This document shows positions 1 to 10,417 of a DNA stretch of 61,006 bases, one piece after another. Location: positions 1-61,006 of the forward strand of contig JAJDET010000057.1 in assembly GCA_029259655.1 (NCBI GenBank). The letters are read 5' to 3'. This DNA is from Planctomycetota bacterium (GTDB lineage: Bacteria; Planctomycetota; UBA1135; GCA-002686595). The stretch's first letter is position 1, and every line of letters starts with the position of its first letter. The notes beneath the pieces were generated by a model that had not been told where the DNA came from, searched no databases, and saw nothing but the letters and a program-made list of their open reading frames with translations. The position numbers and the translations under genes were made by a program.

Positions 1-1
1 C

Positions 2-580
2 GAGCTCGAGCTCATGCTCGCGCCCCTGGGAGTGGAGCTCGTCCAGCCCCACGAGATCGGCGGGACTCCCGACGTCGTCGAGGATCAGCCGACCTTCGCC
101 GGAAACGCCGTCACGAAGGCCGTCTCCGCGGCGCGCGCCGCGGGGCTCGTCGCGCTGGCGGACGACTCGGGGCTCGAGGTCGAGGCGCTCGACGGAGCGC
201 CCGGTGTGCGCTCGGCCCGGTTCGCCGGCGAGCCCTGCGACGACGAGCGGAACAACGACAAGCTCCTGAGTGACCTGGCGAGCGTCCCCCCCGAGCGCCG
301 CGGCGCGCGGTTCATGTGCGCGCTCGCGCTCGCCGATCCGAACGGAGAGGTCTTGCTGGAGGTCCAGGGCGAGGCCCGAGGTAGGATCCTCCCCGAGCGT
401 CGGGGCACCCGGGACTTCGGCTACGACCCGCTCTTCCTCTTCACGGAGGAGGGCCACGCGGAGACGGGGAAGAGTTTCGCCGAGCTCTCCGACGAGGCGA
501 AGGCCAGGGTCTCCCACCGCGGCCGGGCCGTACGGCGCCTCGCGGCCGAGATCCCCAGGCTCCTCCCCGAGCTCACCTGA
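2..580 (+). CDS. rdgB: XTP/dITP (non-canonical purine NTP) pyrophosphatase, RdgB/HAM1 family, 5' partial
   Basis: Hydrolyses deaminated purine nucleoside triphosphates (XTP, dITP) to the monophosphate, keeping them out of DNA; cytoplasmic. The family segments DDSGLEVEAL, a GVRSARFAGE-like stretch, GYDPLFL and the C-terminal SHRGRA are all present in order. The usual N-terminal ATxNxxKxRE strand is missing because the gene starts before the window: the reading frame is already open at base 2 and reads into the ATG at 14, which aligns with an internal position of the family. It ends 11 bases before lepA and probably shares its transcript. Family assignment is very secure; only the start is unknown. 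Confidence 0.93.
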   Translation, partial: ELELMLAPLGVELVQPHEIGGTPDVVEDQPTFAGNAVTKAVSAARAAGLVALADDSGLEVEALDGAPGVRSARFAGEPCDDERNNDKLLSDLASVPPERRGARFMCALALADPNGEVLLEVQGEARGRILPERRGTRDFGYDPLFLFTEEGHAETGKSFAELSDEAKARVSHRGRAVRRLAAEIPRLLPELT

Positions 581-591
581 GAGCGGCACCC

Positions 592-2393
<1,802 letters not shown>

Positions 2394-2397
<4 letters not shown>

Positions 2398-3806
2398 GCA
2401 CGCCGAGGCTCGAGACCGGCCATCCCTGGCGCGAGAACATCGAGGCCATGACGATGGCGATCGTCGTCGCCCTCCTGCTCAAGGTCTTCATCGTCGAGGC
2501 CTACAAGATCCCGTCGGGATCCATGCAACCGACCCTGATCGGGATCGACGAACCCGGGACGCTGATCGAAGACCGCATCCTGGTCGACAAGCTGTCCCTC
2601 GTGTTCCGCGATCCGAAGCGGTGGGAGATCGTCGTCTTCCGCTATCCCCTCGACCGCTCGAAGACCTTCGTGAAGCGGATCGTCGGGATGCCCGGTGAGC
2701 ACTTCAAGATCGAGCTCGGGGACCTCTGGCAGCGCGAGACCGAGACCGACCGCTGGAAGGTCCTGCGGCGCCCGCGGGCCGTGCAGCGCTCGGCCTGGAA
2801 GCGGCTGGGCCGCGGCGAGCCGGACGAGCCGGGCTGGAGCACGACCTCGGCCGGGTGGAGCGTCGCCGGCGACACGATCACGGCCGCAGGCACGGGACGC
2901 GCGGGGTTCCGCCCGGGTCGGGGCTCGATCATGGACACCTACGACGACGGCTACCCGGAGGCCATCCTCGCCCTGGGCGCCATCCCGCGTGTGCACCAGG
3001 GCTCGGGCATGAACCCGGTCGGGGACCTCCGAATCGAGGGCACGATCCGGGCTGGAGAGGGCTGCGAGGCCCTCCTCCTCGAGCTCACCGAGGGCGGGCG
3101 CTCGTACGTGTTCCGGATACCGGGCCCCGCGGCGGACTCCTCGGAAGCCCCCACCATCCGCCTCTCGGAGGGGAGCTTCCGCCCGAGCGAGACGGCCGGC
3201 GCCGAGTCGCCCTACCACCTGCCCGCCGAGCGAGGAGCGCGCTTCGCCGCGCAGAACCTCGACGACCTGCTCGAGCTCGAGATCGATGGAGAGGTCGTCT
3301 GCTCGCTGGAGGTGCCTCCGGGAGTCGACCAGACCTCGAGCGTCTCGCTCGAGGTCCACGGCGAAGGTGCAGAGCTGGAGGACCTCCTGGTCTCGCGCGA
3401 CATCTTCTACACGTCGGACCGGGCCAAGGTGTGGCAGACGCGCGTGCCCGAGGAGAGCTACTTCGTGCTCGGTGACAACACGCAGAGCTCCGCGGACAGC
3501 CGCGAGTGGAGCTTGATGTCCTACAGGGTCGAGGACCCCGAGAGCGGGCAGTCACGCCTCTTGCGCGCCGGACACGAGCGAGAGAACGGAAACCCCTACA
3601 TCGATGCCGGACACCCCGAGGGCCCCTTGCTCTGGGTTCGCGACGAGTGGGGTGAGCGCTATTCCTTCCCGCTCCGGGACGCGCCGCGTGTGAAGACCGA
3701 GAACGCGCCCTTCGTACCCCGCGATCTGATCCTGGGGCGCGCAGTGGCCGTGTTCTGGCCGGTTACGCCCTGGCACGGCGTCTACCGCTTCGGATGGGTG
3801 CGGTAG
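2394..3806 (+). CDS. lepB: Signal peptidase I, copy 1, with large internal insertion
   Basis: Membrane-bound serine protease (S26) that removes signal peptides from exported proteins. One N-terminal membrane segment (about residues 19-34) is followed by IPSGSMQPTL with catalytic Ser43, then FVKRIVGMPGE with the general base Lys94. The box E motif GDNTQSSADSR starts only at about residue 360. About 250 residues lie between Lys94 and box E, far more than in ordinary family members. The insertion looks beta-rich and includes NLDDLLELEIDGEVV, resembling a concanavalin/LamG-like sandwich. The GTG start at 2394 overlaps the lepA stop; the frame is open far upstream but that part is antiparallel lepA noise. 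It has the same length (470 aa) as the gene that follows, its paralogue. Confidence 0.92.
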
Positions 3807-3827
3807 CACGGCATACTCCCGCCCGAC

Positions 3828-5240
3828 ATGCCTCCGACGAAGCCCCGCGGACACCCCTGGCGCGAGAACCTGGAGACGCTCACGGGCGCGATCGTCCTGG
3901 CACTGCTCTTCAAGGCGTTCCTGGTCGAGATCAGCAGGATCCCGAGCCCGTCGATGCAGCCGACCCTGATGGGTTCCGACGGGATCTTCGACCGCATCCT
4001 CGTCGACAAGCTCTCCTATCGGTTCCGGGCGCCCGAGCGCTGGGAGATCGCGGTGTTCCGGCATCCCCTGCAGCGCTCGCGCAACATGGTCAAGCGCGTC
4101 GTCGGAATGCCGGGCGAGGAGATACGGATCGAGAACGGCGACCTGTGGGTGCGCCGGGATGCGAAGTCGAGCTGGGAGATCCCCCGCCGACCGCGAGCGG
4201 TCCAGCAGGAGATGTGGAAGGCGATCGACCGGAAGGACCCGCGACTCTCGAGCTGGCGCGTTCGCGGAGAGACGTCGGATTGGGAGCTCGCGGGCCGCGA
4301 CATCACGGCTCGCGGTAGCGGTCGCGCCCGCTTCCGGCCGGACGACGAGACGGTCCTGAACGAATACAAGCACGGCTACCCGGACGTCATCCGCCCGGAC
4401 TCGAGCTGGCCGGTCCCCGCCGGCGCCGAGGGAAAGGACGAACGAGCGGTCGGAGATCTCCGCATCACGTGCGAGGTCCGGGTCGAGTCCGACTGCGAAG
4501 AGATCTCGGCGCACGTCGCCGAGGGCCCCTACGTGTATCGGTTCGTCGTCCCCGGACCGGCCGCCGGCGAGGAGGCCGTCCCCGTGATCGAGGTCTGGAT
4601 GGAGACCGAGCTCCTGTCGAAAGGCGGAGAGCCGATCGCCCGTGCGGTGGCGGATCCCCTGCACCTCGACGGGGGCGACAGCTTCGACCTCGGCGCCCAG
4701 AACCTCGACGATCGTCTGACGCTCGAGATCGACGGCGAGTGGGTCGCCGAGCTCGACATCGATCCCGTGGCTGACGCGAGCTCGTTCGTCGAGCTGGTGC
4801 AGGAGGGAGCGGGGGCTCGGTTCGCCGACATCCAGGTCCACCGCGACGTCCACTACCTCGAGCAAGCAACCCTGGGGAGACCGACGCTCATCCCCGAGGA
4901 TCACTTCTACATGATGGGCGACAACACGCAGGGCTCCGCGGACAGCCGCGAGTGGACCGCCGCGACCTACGAGGTCCCGCTCGAAGGCGGGGGGACGAGG
5001 GTCGTGCGCGGCAACTTCTACGGGCTCCAGAACCCGAGCGAGGGGTACGACCGCTCCGGCAAGCCGACGGCCTTCTTCCGGGACGAGTGGGGGGAGCGGC
5101 ACCTCCTCCCCGCGGACCTGCCGGCCACCCACAACGCCAGCTCGACGGTTCCCCGGACCCTGATCCGAGGCCGAGCGCTGGCCGTCTTCTGGCCGTTGAA
5201 GCCCTGGAACGGCGTCTGGCGCCTGGCCTGGCTCCACTAG
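3828..5240 (+). CDS. lepB: Signal peptidase I, copy 2, with large internal insertion
   Basis: Tandem paralogue of the preceding gene, also 470 aa. The N-terminus GHPWRENLETLTGAIV nearly repeats the other copy. The catalytic serine lies in IPSPSMQPTL (Ser42), the lysine in MVKRVVGMPGE (Lys89), and box E is GDNTQGSADSREW. The roughly 250-residue insertion is conserved in plan (FDLGAQNLDDRLTLEIDGEWV against AAQNLDDLLELEIDGEVV) but has diverged considerably, so the duplication is not recent. Both copies keep the Ser/Lys dyad, so both should be active; they may differ in substrate. It starts 21 bases after copy 1 with ATG and is probably co-transcribed with lepA-lepB. Confidence 0.92.
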   Translation: MPPTKPRGHPWRENLETLTGAIVLALLFKAFLVEISRIPSPSMQPTLMGSDGIFDRILVDKLSYRFRAPERWEIAVFRHPLQRSRNMVKRVVGMPGEEIRIENGDLWVRRDAKSSWEIPRRPRAVQQEMWKAIDRKDPRLSSWRVRGETSDWELAGRDITARGSGRARFRPDDETVLNEYKHGYPDVIRPDSSWPVPAGAEGKDERAVGDLRITCEVRVESDCEEISAHVAEGPYVYRFVVPGPAAGEEAVPVIEVWMETELLSKGGEPIARAVADPLHLDGGDSFDLGAQNLDDRLTLEIDGEWVAELDIDPVADASSFVELVQEGAGARFADIQVHRDVHYLEQATLGRPTLIPEDHFYMMGDNTQGSADSREWTAATYEVPLEGGGTRVVRGNFYGLQNPSEGYDRSGKPTAFFRDEWGERHLLPADLPATHNASSTVPRTLIRGRALAVFWPLKPWNGVWRLAWLH

Positions 5241-5604
5241 GCAGCGCGGGTCTATCCACAACGGTTCCGTCTGCTGCGGGCCGATCTCGCGCGAGGACCG
5301 GCTATCGGAAATTGCTCGCACGTCCAGACCCCGGCTCCAGGCTCGGACGGGCCCGCACGCGCAATGTCTTGCACAGAGCGCCGTTAGCAGGATTGGGAAT
5401 CTACTCCCCGCCGCGCGGGCCGACGCTCGAGACGCGATGCCGGCGATCGAGCGCACGCTGTATCGGCGCCCCGCCCCGTTCTCCACCGTTTCTCCACAAT
5501 GCTCAGGGGCGAGGACAGCGCCCGAACGCCCCCGCGACCCGACGATTCACGGATGCTGGAGCGCTCCTCGCGAGTCCGGCCCGGCACCGTAGACTGCCCG
5601 ACCC
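5241..5604. other. Intergenic stretch without a recognisable gene
   Basis: No credible reading frame, tRNA or strong hairpin is visible in this stretch between the second signal peptidase and lptB. It presumably holds the lptB promoter. Two near-matches to a DnaA box (CTATCCACA at 5252-5260 and TTCTCCACA at 5490-5498) are present but are too few and too imperfect to support an origin. Confidence 0.4.
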
Positions 5605-6435
5605 ATGCCTCAGGAGCCCACGAGCCGCCACGACTCGCTGCTGGAGGTGGAAGGCCTCGTGAAGGCGTTCCGCGGCCGACGCGTCGTGGACGGAGTCGCC
5701 TTCCACGTGGAGGCGGGCGAGATCGTGGGCCTCCTCGGCCCGAACGGCGCCGGAAAGACGACCAGCTTCCGCATGACGGTCGGGCTGGAGACGCCGGACG
5801 CCGGTCGCATCTTCCTCGCGGGCGAGGAGTGCACGAGCCTCCCGATGTTCAAGCGCGCGCGCCTCGGCATGGGCTATCTCCCCCAGGAGCCGAGCGTGTT
5901 CCGGCGCATGACCGTCCGCGACAACCTGCTCGCCGTGCTCGAGGCCATGCCCTACAGCCGCAAGGAGCGCAAACACCGCGCGGAAGAGCTGATGGACGAG
6001 CTCGACATCGGACGCCTCGCCGACAACACGGCCGACACCCTGTCGGGAGGAGAGCGGCGTCGCCTGGAGATCAGCCGTGCGCTCGCCACCGATCCGGCCG
6101 CCTTGCTCCTGGACGAACCGTTCGCGGGAGTCGCTCCCATCGCCGTCCAGGAGATCCAGGAGATCATCGAGGAGCTGCGCAGCCGAAACATCGGGATCCT
6201 GATCACGGATCACAACGTCCGCGAGACGCTCCAGAGCACGGACCGCGCGTACATCATCCACCAGGGCCACATCCTCAGGGAAGGGACGGCCGAGGAGCTC
6301 GTCGCGGACCCGCGCGTGCGGGAGGTCTACCTCGGGAACAGCTTCGAGGCCCCGATCCAGGGCGTGACGTCCCAGGAAGAGCTGGAGCTCGTCGAAGAGG
6401 ACTTTCCGGCGCCTGCCGAGATCGAGCGGGAGTAG
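5605..6435 (+). CDS. lptB: LPS export ABC transporter ATP-binding protein LptB
   Basis: ATPase of the Lpt machine that extracts lipopolysaccharide from the inner membrane and drives it to the outer membrane. It has Walker A GPNGAGKTT, Q-loop YLPQEPSVFRRMTV, signature LSGGERRRLEI, Walker B ALLLDEPFAGV and H-loop ITDHNVRETL. The DEPFAGVAPIAV segment and DHNVRETL are LptB hallmarks within the branched-chain-amino-acid-like ATPase group. At 276 aa it is longer than the usual 240 because of an acidic C-terminal tail. No lptA, lptC or lptFG is adjacent. It implies an LPS-containing outer membrane. Confidence 0.92.
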   Translation: MPQEPTSRHDSLLEVEGLVKAFRGRRVVDGVAFHVEAGEIVGLLGPNGAGKTTSFRMTVGLETPDAGRIFLAGEECTSLPMFKRARLGMGYLPQEPSVFRRMTVRDNLLAVLEAMPYSRKERKHRAEELMDELDIGRLADNTADTLSGGERRRLEISRALATDPAALLLDEPFAGVAPIAVQEIQEIIEELRSRNIGILITDHNVRETLQSTDRAYIIHQGHILREGTAEELVADPRVREVYLGNSFEAPIQGVTSQEELELVEEDFPAPAEIERE

Positions 6436-6513
6436 GCGCGGGGGTCCCGCGACCTTGTCGGGTCGAGCGGGCACCGATATCATCTTCGCCCCTTTCGGCT
6501 CCCCTCCCCTGCC

Positions 6514-7266
6514 ATGAACATCGTCGCCTGTATCAAGCGCGTCCCGCTCACGGAGACGCAGGCCAAGGTCTCCGCGGACGGAACGAGCCTCGACGCCACG
6601 GGTGTCGAGTACATGACGTCCTTCTACGACGAGATCGCCGTCGAAGAGGCCGTCCGCACCAAGGAGAAGTCGGGCGGCGAGGTGACCATCCTGACGATCG
6701 GCTCGGCCGGGTCGTCGAAGGAGATGCGCGAGTGCATCGCGAAGGGTGGTGACAAGGGTCTCATCCTCGTCGACGAGGACTGGATGGCGCGCGATTGCCG
6801 CTCGACCGCCAAGGCGCTCGCCGCGAAGATCCGGGAGCTCGGGGCGGACCTCGTGTTCACCGGGCGCCTCGCCACGGATCGCGACAACGCAGCCGTCGGA
6901 CCGATGCTCGCCACGCTCCTGGACTGGGCGTGCGTCACGGACGTGATCGAGGTCGAGATCGGGGACGGAAAGGGAACCGCGGTTCGCGAATCCGAAGGCG
7001 GCGTCGAGAACTACGAGTTCACGCTGCCGGCCGTGATCTGCTGCCAGAAGGACCTGAACGAACCGCGCTACGCCGGACTCAAGGGCATCATGGCGGCGAA
7101 GAAGAAGCCGCTCGACGAGGCTCCGCTGGAGGCCGAGGCGAGCCAGGCCGAGGTCGTCCGTCTGGAGCTCCCCCCGGCGCGCCCAGAGGGACGGATCGTC
7201 GGTGAAGGTCCCGACGCAGTCGACGCCCTCATGGATGCCCTGCGCAACGAGGCGAAGGTCCTCTAG
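6514..7266 (+). CDS. etfB: Electron transfer flavoprotein beta subunit
   Basis: Beta chain of the heterodimeric flavoprotein that carries electrons from acyl-CoA and other dehydrogenases to the respiratory chain; cytoplasmic. The N-terminus NIVACIKRVPLTE and the sequences NPYD-like FYDEIAVEEAV, GADLVFTGRLATDRD and LPAVICCQKDLNEPRYAGLKGIMAAKKK are typical of the family. 250 aa is the normal size. It precedes etfA by 12 bases, the usual operon order. The 78-base gap upstream is likely to carry the promoter. Confidence 0.95.
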   Translation: MNIVACIKRVPLTETQAKVSADGTSLDATGVEYMTSFYDEIAVEEAVRTKEKSGGEVTILTIGSAGSSKEMRECIAKGGDKGLILVDEDWMARDCRSTAKALAAKIRELGADLVFTGRLATDRDNAAVGPMLATLLDWACVTDVIEVEIGDGKGTAVRESEGGVENYEFTLPAVICCQKDLNEPRYAGLKGIMAAKKKPLDEAPLEAEASQAEVVRLELPPARPEGRIVGEGPDAVDALMDALRNEAKVL

Positions 7267-7278
7267 GAGTCGAGCGAG

Positions 7279-8235
7279 ATGACCACCGTCGTTGCTTTCG
7301 TCGAGCAGGGGAATGGAACACCGCGTGCGGCCGGGCTCGAGACGCTCGGCGCCGCTCACGCGACCGGTGCGGACGTCGTGGCCGTCGTGGCCGGTCCGGG
7401 CGCGAGCGAGGCCGCGAGCGCTCTCGGCGCCTACGGCGCGAAGCGCGTCGTCGTGTTGACCGGAGCCGACGAGCACAGCCCGGACCGCCTCGCGCGGGAC
7501 GTCGCGCGCGTCGTCGGCGAGCAGGACGGGAACGCCTTCCTGGCCGCGGCGACCGCCTCCGGACGCGACCTCGCCCCGCGCGTGGCCGCACACCTAGACG
7601 TAACGCTCTTCAGCGACTGCACGAAGCTCGAGGCCTCCGGCGACGAGTTCACGATCGAGCGCCCGTGGCTCGCCGGGAAGCTCATCGCGACTCTGCGCTC
7701 GAAGGCCGCCGTGACGTGCGCGACCCTGCGACGCAACGTCTTTTCGCCGGTCGAGAGCGGCGGTACGGCGGAGGTCGTCGAGGCGACGTCGTCGACCGAC
7801 TTCCACGCGATCCTGCGCTCCATCGGCGAGAGCACCGCCGGCAAGCTCGACGTGAGCGAGGCCGCGGTCGTCGTGTCGGGTGGACGCGGACTCAAGGAGC
7901 CCGAGAACTTCTCCCTGGTCGAGGACCTCGCAGCCGCGTTCGGGAACGCGGCGGTCGGCGCGAGCCGGGCCGTCGTCGACGCCGGATGGCGTCCGCACTC
8001 CGAGCAGGTGGGTCAGACCGGGAAGACCGTCTCCCCGCAGCTCTACGTTGCGATCGGGATCTCGGGCGCGATCCAGCACCTGGCCGGGATGAAGACCGCG
8101 AAGGTGATCGTCGCCATCAACAAGGACGCGAGCGCTCCGATCTTCAAGGTCGCCGACTACGGCATCGTCGGGGACGCCTTCGAGGTCGTCCCGCGGTTCG
8201 CCGAAGCGGTCCGCGCCGCGCGCGCCGAGGGTTGA
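7279..8235 (+). CDS. etfA: Electron transfer flavoprotein alpha subunit
   Basis: FAD-binding partner of EtfB, 318 aa. The C-terminal FAD domain is clear: [49 protein letters not shown] and [20 protein letters not shown], with the conserved order of arginine, serine, histidine and aspartate contacts. The N-terminal half is the weaker conserved nucleotide-binding-like domain. The stop codon overlaps the TTG start of the downstream sulfatase-like gene (TTGA), suggesting translational coupling although no functional link is obvious. Confidence 0.95.
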   Translation: MTTVVAFVEQGNGTPRAAGLETLGAAHATGADVVAVVAGPGASEAASALGAYGAKRVVVLTGADEHSPDRLARDVARVVGEQDGNAFLAAATASGRDLAPRVAAHLDVTLFSDCTKLEASGDEFTIERPWLAGKLIATLRSKAAVTCATLRRNVFSPVESGGTAEVVEATSSTDFHAILRSIGESTAGKLDVSEAAVVVSGGRGLKEPENFSLVEDLAAAFGNAAVGASRAVVDAGWRPHSEQVGQTGKTVSPQLYVAIGISGAIQHLAGMKTAKVIVAINKDASAPIFKVADYGIVGDAFEVVPRFAEAVRAARAEG

Positions 8236-9560
8236 GTAGAGCGCGCTCGTTCGCACTCCTGGCGCTGGCAGCCGCCTGCGCCCCCCCACAAGATCGGAAC
8301 GGGCTCGAGCGCGTCCTCGTCGCCGTCACGGACGCCACGCACGCGGCGCACCTCTCCTGTTACGGCAACCCGGAGCCGACGACTCCGCTGATCGACGAGG
8401 TCGCGGCGAGCGGTGTGCGCTTCTCGCGCGCGTTCTCCAACAACACGTGGACGCTCCCGTCGACGGCTTCCCTGATGACGGGACGCCTCCAGGAATCCCA
8501 CGGGGCGGTGACCAACCGTCACATGCTCCCGCGGGACGAGCGGACGCTCGCCCTGGCCTTCTCGGGAGCCGGGTACCGGACGGTGGCCTTCGTGCAGATG
8601 GGCTACGCCTCGGGTGAGTTCGGCATGGACCGCGGGTTCGACGAGTTCCACTACTACGGCGAGTCGGGAGAGAAGGGCCGCGGCATCCTCCCCGACGCGC
8701 AGGGCTGGCTCTCGGCGCATGCGGACGAGCCCTGGTTCGTCTACGTGCACCTGCGGCGTCCCCACTCCCCCTACCGGCCTACCGACCGCTCGCTCGCACC
8801 GCTCGAGACCGGCTGCCCCCTCGCCGGCGAATCCCGCGACGAGGAGTTCGCCTTCGCGGACCTCTTCGGAGCTCGCGAGCTCCCGGAAGACGAGCTCGCT
8901 CACGTCCGCCACCTCTACCAGGGCAACGTGAGCATGGCGGACAGCCTGTTGCGCCCGATCGTCGTCGCCGCTCGCAAGCAGGGGGCGCTGATCGTGCTGA
9001 CCTCCGACCACGGCGAGGCCCTCGGCCAGCACGGTGTCTTCGGTCACGGCGGGCACCTCTACGCCGAGTCGATCGATATCCCGCTGGTCTTCTCCTGGCC
9101 CGGCGCAGAACCCCGCGTCGACGACGGTCCCGCGTCGACGATCGACGTGTTCCCGACGCTCCTCGAACTGTGCGGGATCGATGCCGCCGGAGGCGCTGTG
9201 GATCCGGACGGGACCTCGCTCGTCCCGCGCCTCCACGGACGGGAGGCTAAGGATTCCGGGCCCGTGATGATCAGCGCGCGGTACACGCCGTCGCTCCTGC
9301 CGAGGATCGGCGTGATCGACGGTGACTGGAAGCTCGTGTGGGACGGGCCCGACGCGGTAGCGCTCTACGACCGCCGCGGCGATCCGGAAGACACGCGCGA
9401 CAGGAGTGCGGAGGAGCCGGAGGTCACGGCGCGGCTCGCCGCGAGAGCCGGGGACTGGCGACGGCGCCACGCCGAGGCTGCGGGCCGCGGGATCCTGCTC
9501 GACGAGGTGGACCCCGCCGTCGAGGCGGACCTGCGCGCGATCGGCTACGGCGGCGAGTGA
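8232..9560 (+). CDS. Sulfatase-fold lipoprotein lacking the formylglycine cysteine
   Basis: A 442-residue protein of the alkaline phosphatase/sulfatase superfamily. The chosen TTG start at 8232 gives a short signal sequence ending in ALAAAC (Cys16), so a lipoprotein is likely, although the lipobox is weak. Metal-site motifs are present: VTDATHAAH near residue 34 and TSDHGEALGQHGVFGHGGH. At the position of the sulfatase CxPSR signature the sequence is WTLPSTAS, with Thr74 where formylglycine would form and no following arginine. It is therefore probably not a classical sulfatase; a threonine nucleophile, as in phosphotransferase members of the superfamily, is possible. The substrate is unknown. 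It overlaps etfA by four bases. Confidence 0.8.
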   Translation: MSRARSFALLALAAACAPPQDRNGLERVLVAVTDATHAAHLSCYGNPEPTTPLIDEVAASGVRFSRAFSNNTWTLPSTASLMTGRLQESHGAVTNRHMLPRDERTLALAFSGAGYRTVAFVQMGYASGEFGMDRGFDEFHYYGESGEKGRGILPDAQGWLSAHADEPWFVYVHLRRPHSPYRPTDRSLAPLETGCPLAGESRDEEFAFADLFGARELPEDELAHVRHLYQGNVSMADSLLRPIVVAARKQGALIVLTSDHGEALGQHGVFGHGGHLYAESIDIPLVFSWPGAEPRVDDGPASTIDVFPTLLELCGIDAAGGAVDPDGTSLVPRLHGREAKDSGPVMISARYTPSLLPRIGVIDGDWKLVWDGPDAVALYDRRGDPEDTRDRSAEEPEVTARLAARAGDWRRRHAEAAGRGILLDEVDPAVEADLRAIGYGGE

Positions 9561-9572
9561 GCCGACGGCCGG

Positions 9573-10034
9573 CTACCAGCGGTGGTAGGCCGGGTGACCC
9601 TCGCGCACGGCCACGAACGTGCCGCGGCAGGTCGCGGTGACCTTCTCCCCCACCGAGAGCTCGCCCTCGACGACCGCCTTCCGATCGCTCGACTCGACCA
9701 CGCGCGCGCGCAGGTGGACCGGCCCGTCGGTCGGCGTCGGCGCGAGGAGCTTGATGTGGTAGTCGGCCGTCACCGTGCAAGGCGGCGTCTCGGCCTCGGT
9801 CCGGTTCATCAGGTGCCAGGCAGCGGTCCAGTTGCAGTGGCAGTCGAGGAGGGCGCCGCAGATCCCGCCGTTGAGCATGTTCTCGAACGCCTCGTGGTGG
9901 CGTTCCGGCTGCCACTCGCAGACGACCTCGTCCCCCTCGACGATGCTCTTGATACGCAGCCCTTTGGCGTTCGCCGGCCCGCAGCCGAAACAGTGGTTCT
10001 CCGGCGCATACCGGTCCTGGAGGCTCTGGCTCAT
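9573..10034 (-). CDS. PaaI-type hotdog-fold thioesterase
   Basis: A 153-aa single-domain protein with the hotdog-fold pattern. The N-terminal CFGCGPANAKGLRI motif is followed by NMLNGGICGALLDCHCNW at the catalytic helix and TVTADYHIKLLAPTP in the central strands. Members hydrolyse acyl-CoA thioesters, often aryl-CoA, in the cytoplasm. The cysteine-rich CFGCG start is shared with a recognised subgroup of unknown substrate. It ends 12 bases from the convergent sulfatase-like gene and is divergent from the metal regulator, with the operator-like palindrome in the 96-base gap, so its expression could also respond to that regulator (inference). Confidence 0.83.
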   Translation of the reverse strand: MSQSLQDRYAPENHCFGCGPANAKGLRIKSIVEGDEVVCEWQPERHHEAFENMLNGGICGALLDCHCNWTAAWHLMNRTEAETPPCTVTADYHIKLLAPTPTDGPVHLRARVVESSDRKAVVEGELSVGEKVTATCRGTFVAVREGHPAYHRW

Positions 10035-10099
10035 CGGGAGGAGTCTACGGCGTGCGGGAAGTCACCGATGGGTCTGGAGGTACGAGGGGTCTGGTCCGA

Positions 10100-10118
10100 T
10101 ATAGTGGGGGGGACTATA
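10100..10118. promoter_or_regulatory. CsoR/RcnR-type operator upstream of the metal regulator gene
   Basis: Perfect inverted repeat TATAGT-G7-ACTATA ending 12 bases before the ATG of the regulator. A G-tract flanked by short AT-rich inverted arms is the architecture of operators bound by the CsoR/RcnR/FrmR family. A second, overlapping symmetry (GTGGGGG at 10104-10110 against CCCCCAC at 10121-10127) extends to three bases before the start codon. The site most likely mediates autoregulation of the regulator-transporter pair. Confidence 0.78.
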
Positions 10119-10130
10119 CTCCCCCACGCC

Positions 10131-10415
10131 ATGGCCCACATCCAGCGAGACCGTCGGAAGCTCGTCGCGCGCATCAACCGGCTGGTCGGGCAGCTCGAAG
10201 CGGTGCGGGGTCTGCTCGAGGAGGAGGGCGACGAGGAGAAGCGCTGCTACGAGGTGATGCGGCAGCTCTCTTCGATCCGGGGAGCCCAGCGCGGCCTGAT
10301 GGCCGCCTACCTGGAGGGGTTCGTGTCCGACCACATGCGCACGGCGGCCGACCGCGGGACGTTCGACGAGTTCGCGGACGAGCTGCTCGAGGTCGTCCGC
10401 TCTTTCCACAGCTGA
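10131..10415 (+). CDS. Metal-sensing transcriptional repressor, CsoR/RcnR (DUF156) family
   Basis: A 94-aa all-helical repressor. The N-terminus AHIQRDRRKLVAR closely parallels RcnR, and the core C-x6-LSSIRGAQRGLM is typical. Of the RcnR-type cobalt/nickel ligand set, His3, Cys39 and His68 are present, but the position of the fourth ligand (RcnR His60) is Phe64, so the metal or effector could differ. It is followed after two bases by a CDF exporter and preceded by a strong operator palindrome, the layout of DmeR-DmeF type cobalt/nickel resistance units. The ATG at 10131 was chosen because it begins right at the RcnR-like N-terminus; longer frames run through non-coding DNA. Confidence 0.88.
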   Translation: MAHIQRDRRKLVARINRLVGQLEAVRGLLEEEGDEEKRCYEVMRQLSSIRGAQRGLMAAYLEGFVSDHMRTAADRGTFDEFADELLEVVRSFHS

Positions 10416-10417
10416 GA

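Noticed and set aside
5252-5498. Two near-consensus DnaA boxes in a gene-free gap, as a possible replication origin
   Set aside because: Only two imperfect boxes 240 bases apart, no AT-rich unwinding region, and no dnaA, dnaN or gyrase gene nearby.
3552-7593. Very long antisense frames (over 640 codons) opposite lepB, lptB and etfBA
   Set aside because: High-GC DNA keeps frames open opposite real genes; these have arginine-rich, low-complexity products and no recognisable domain.
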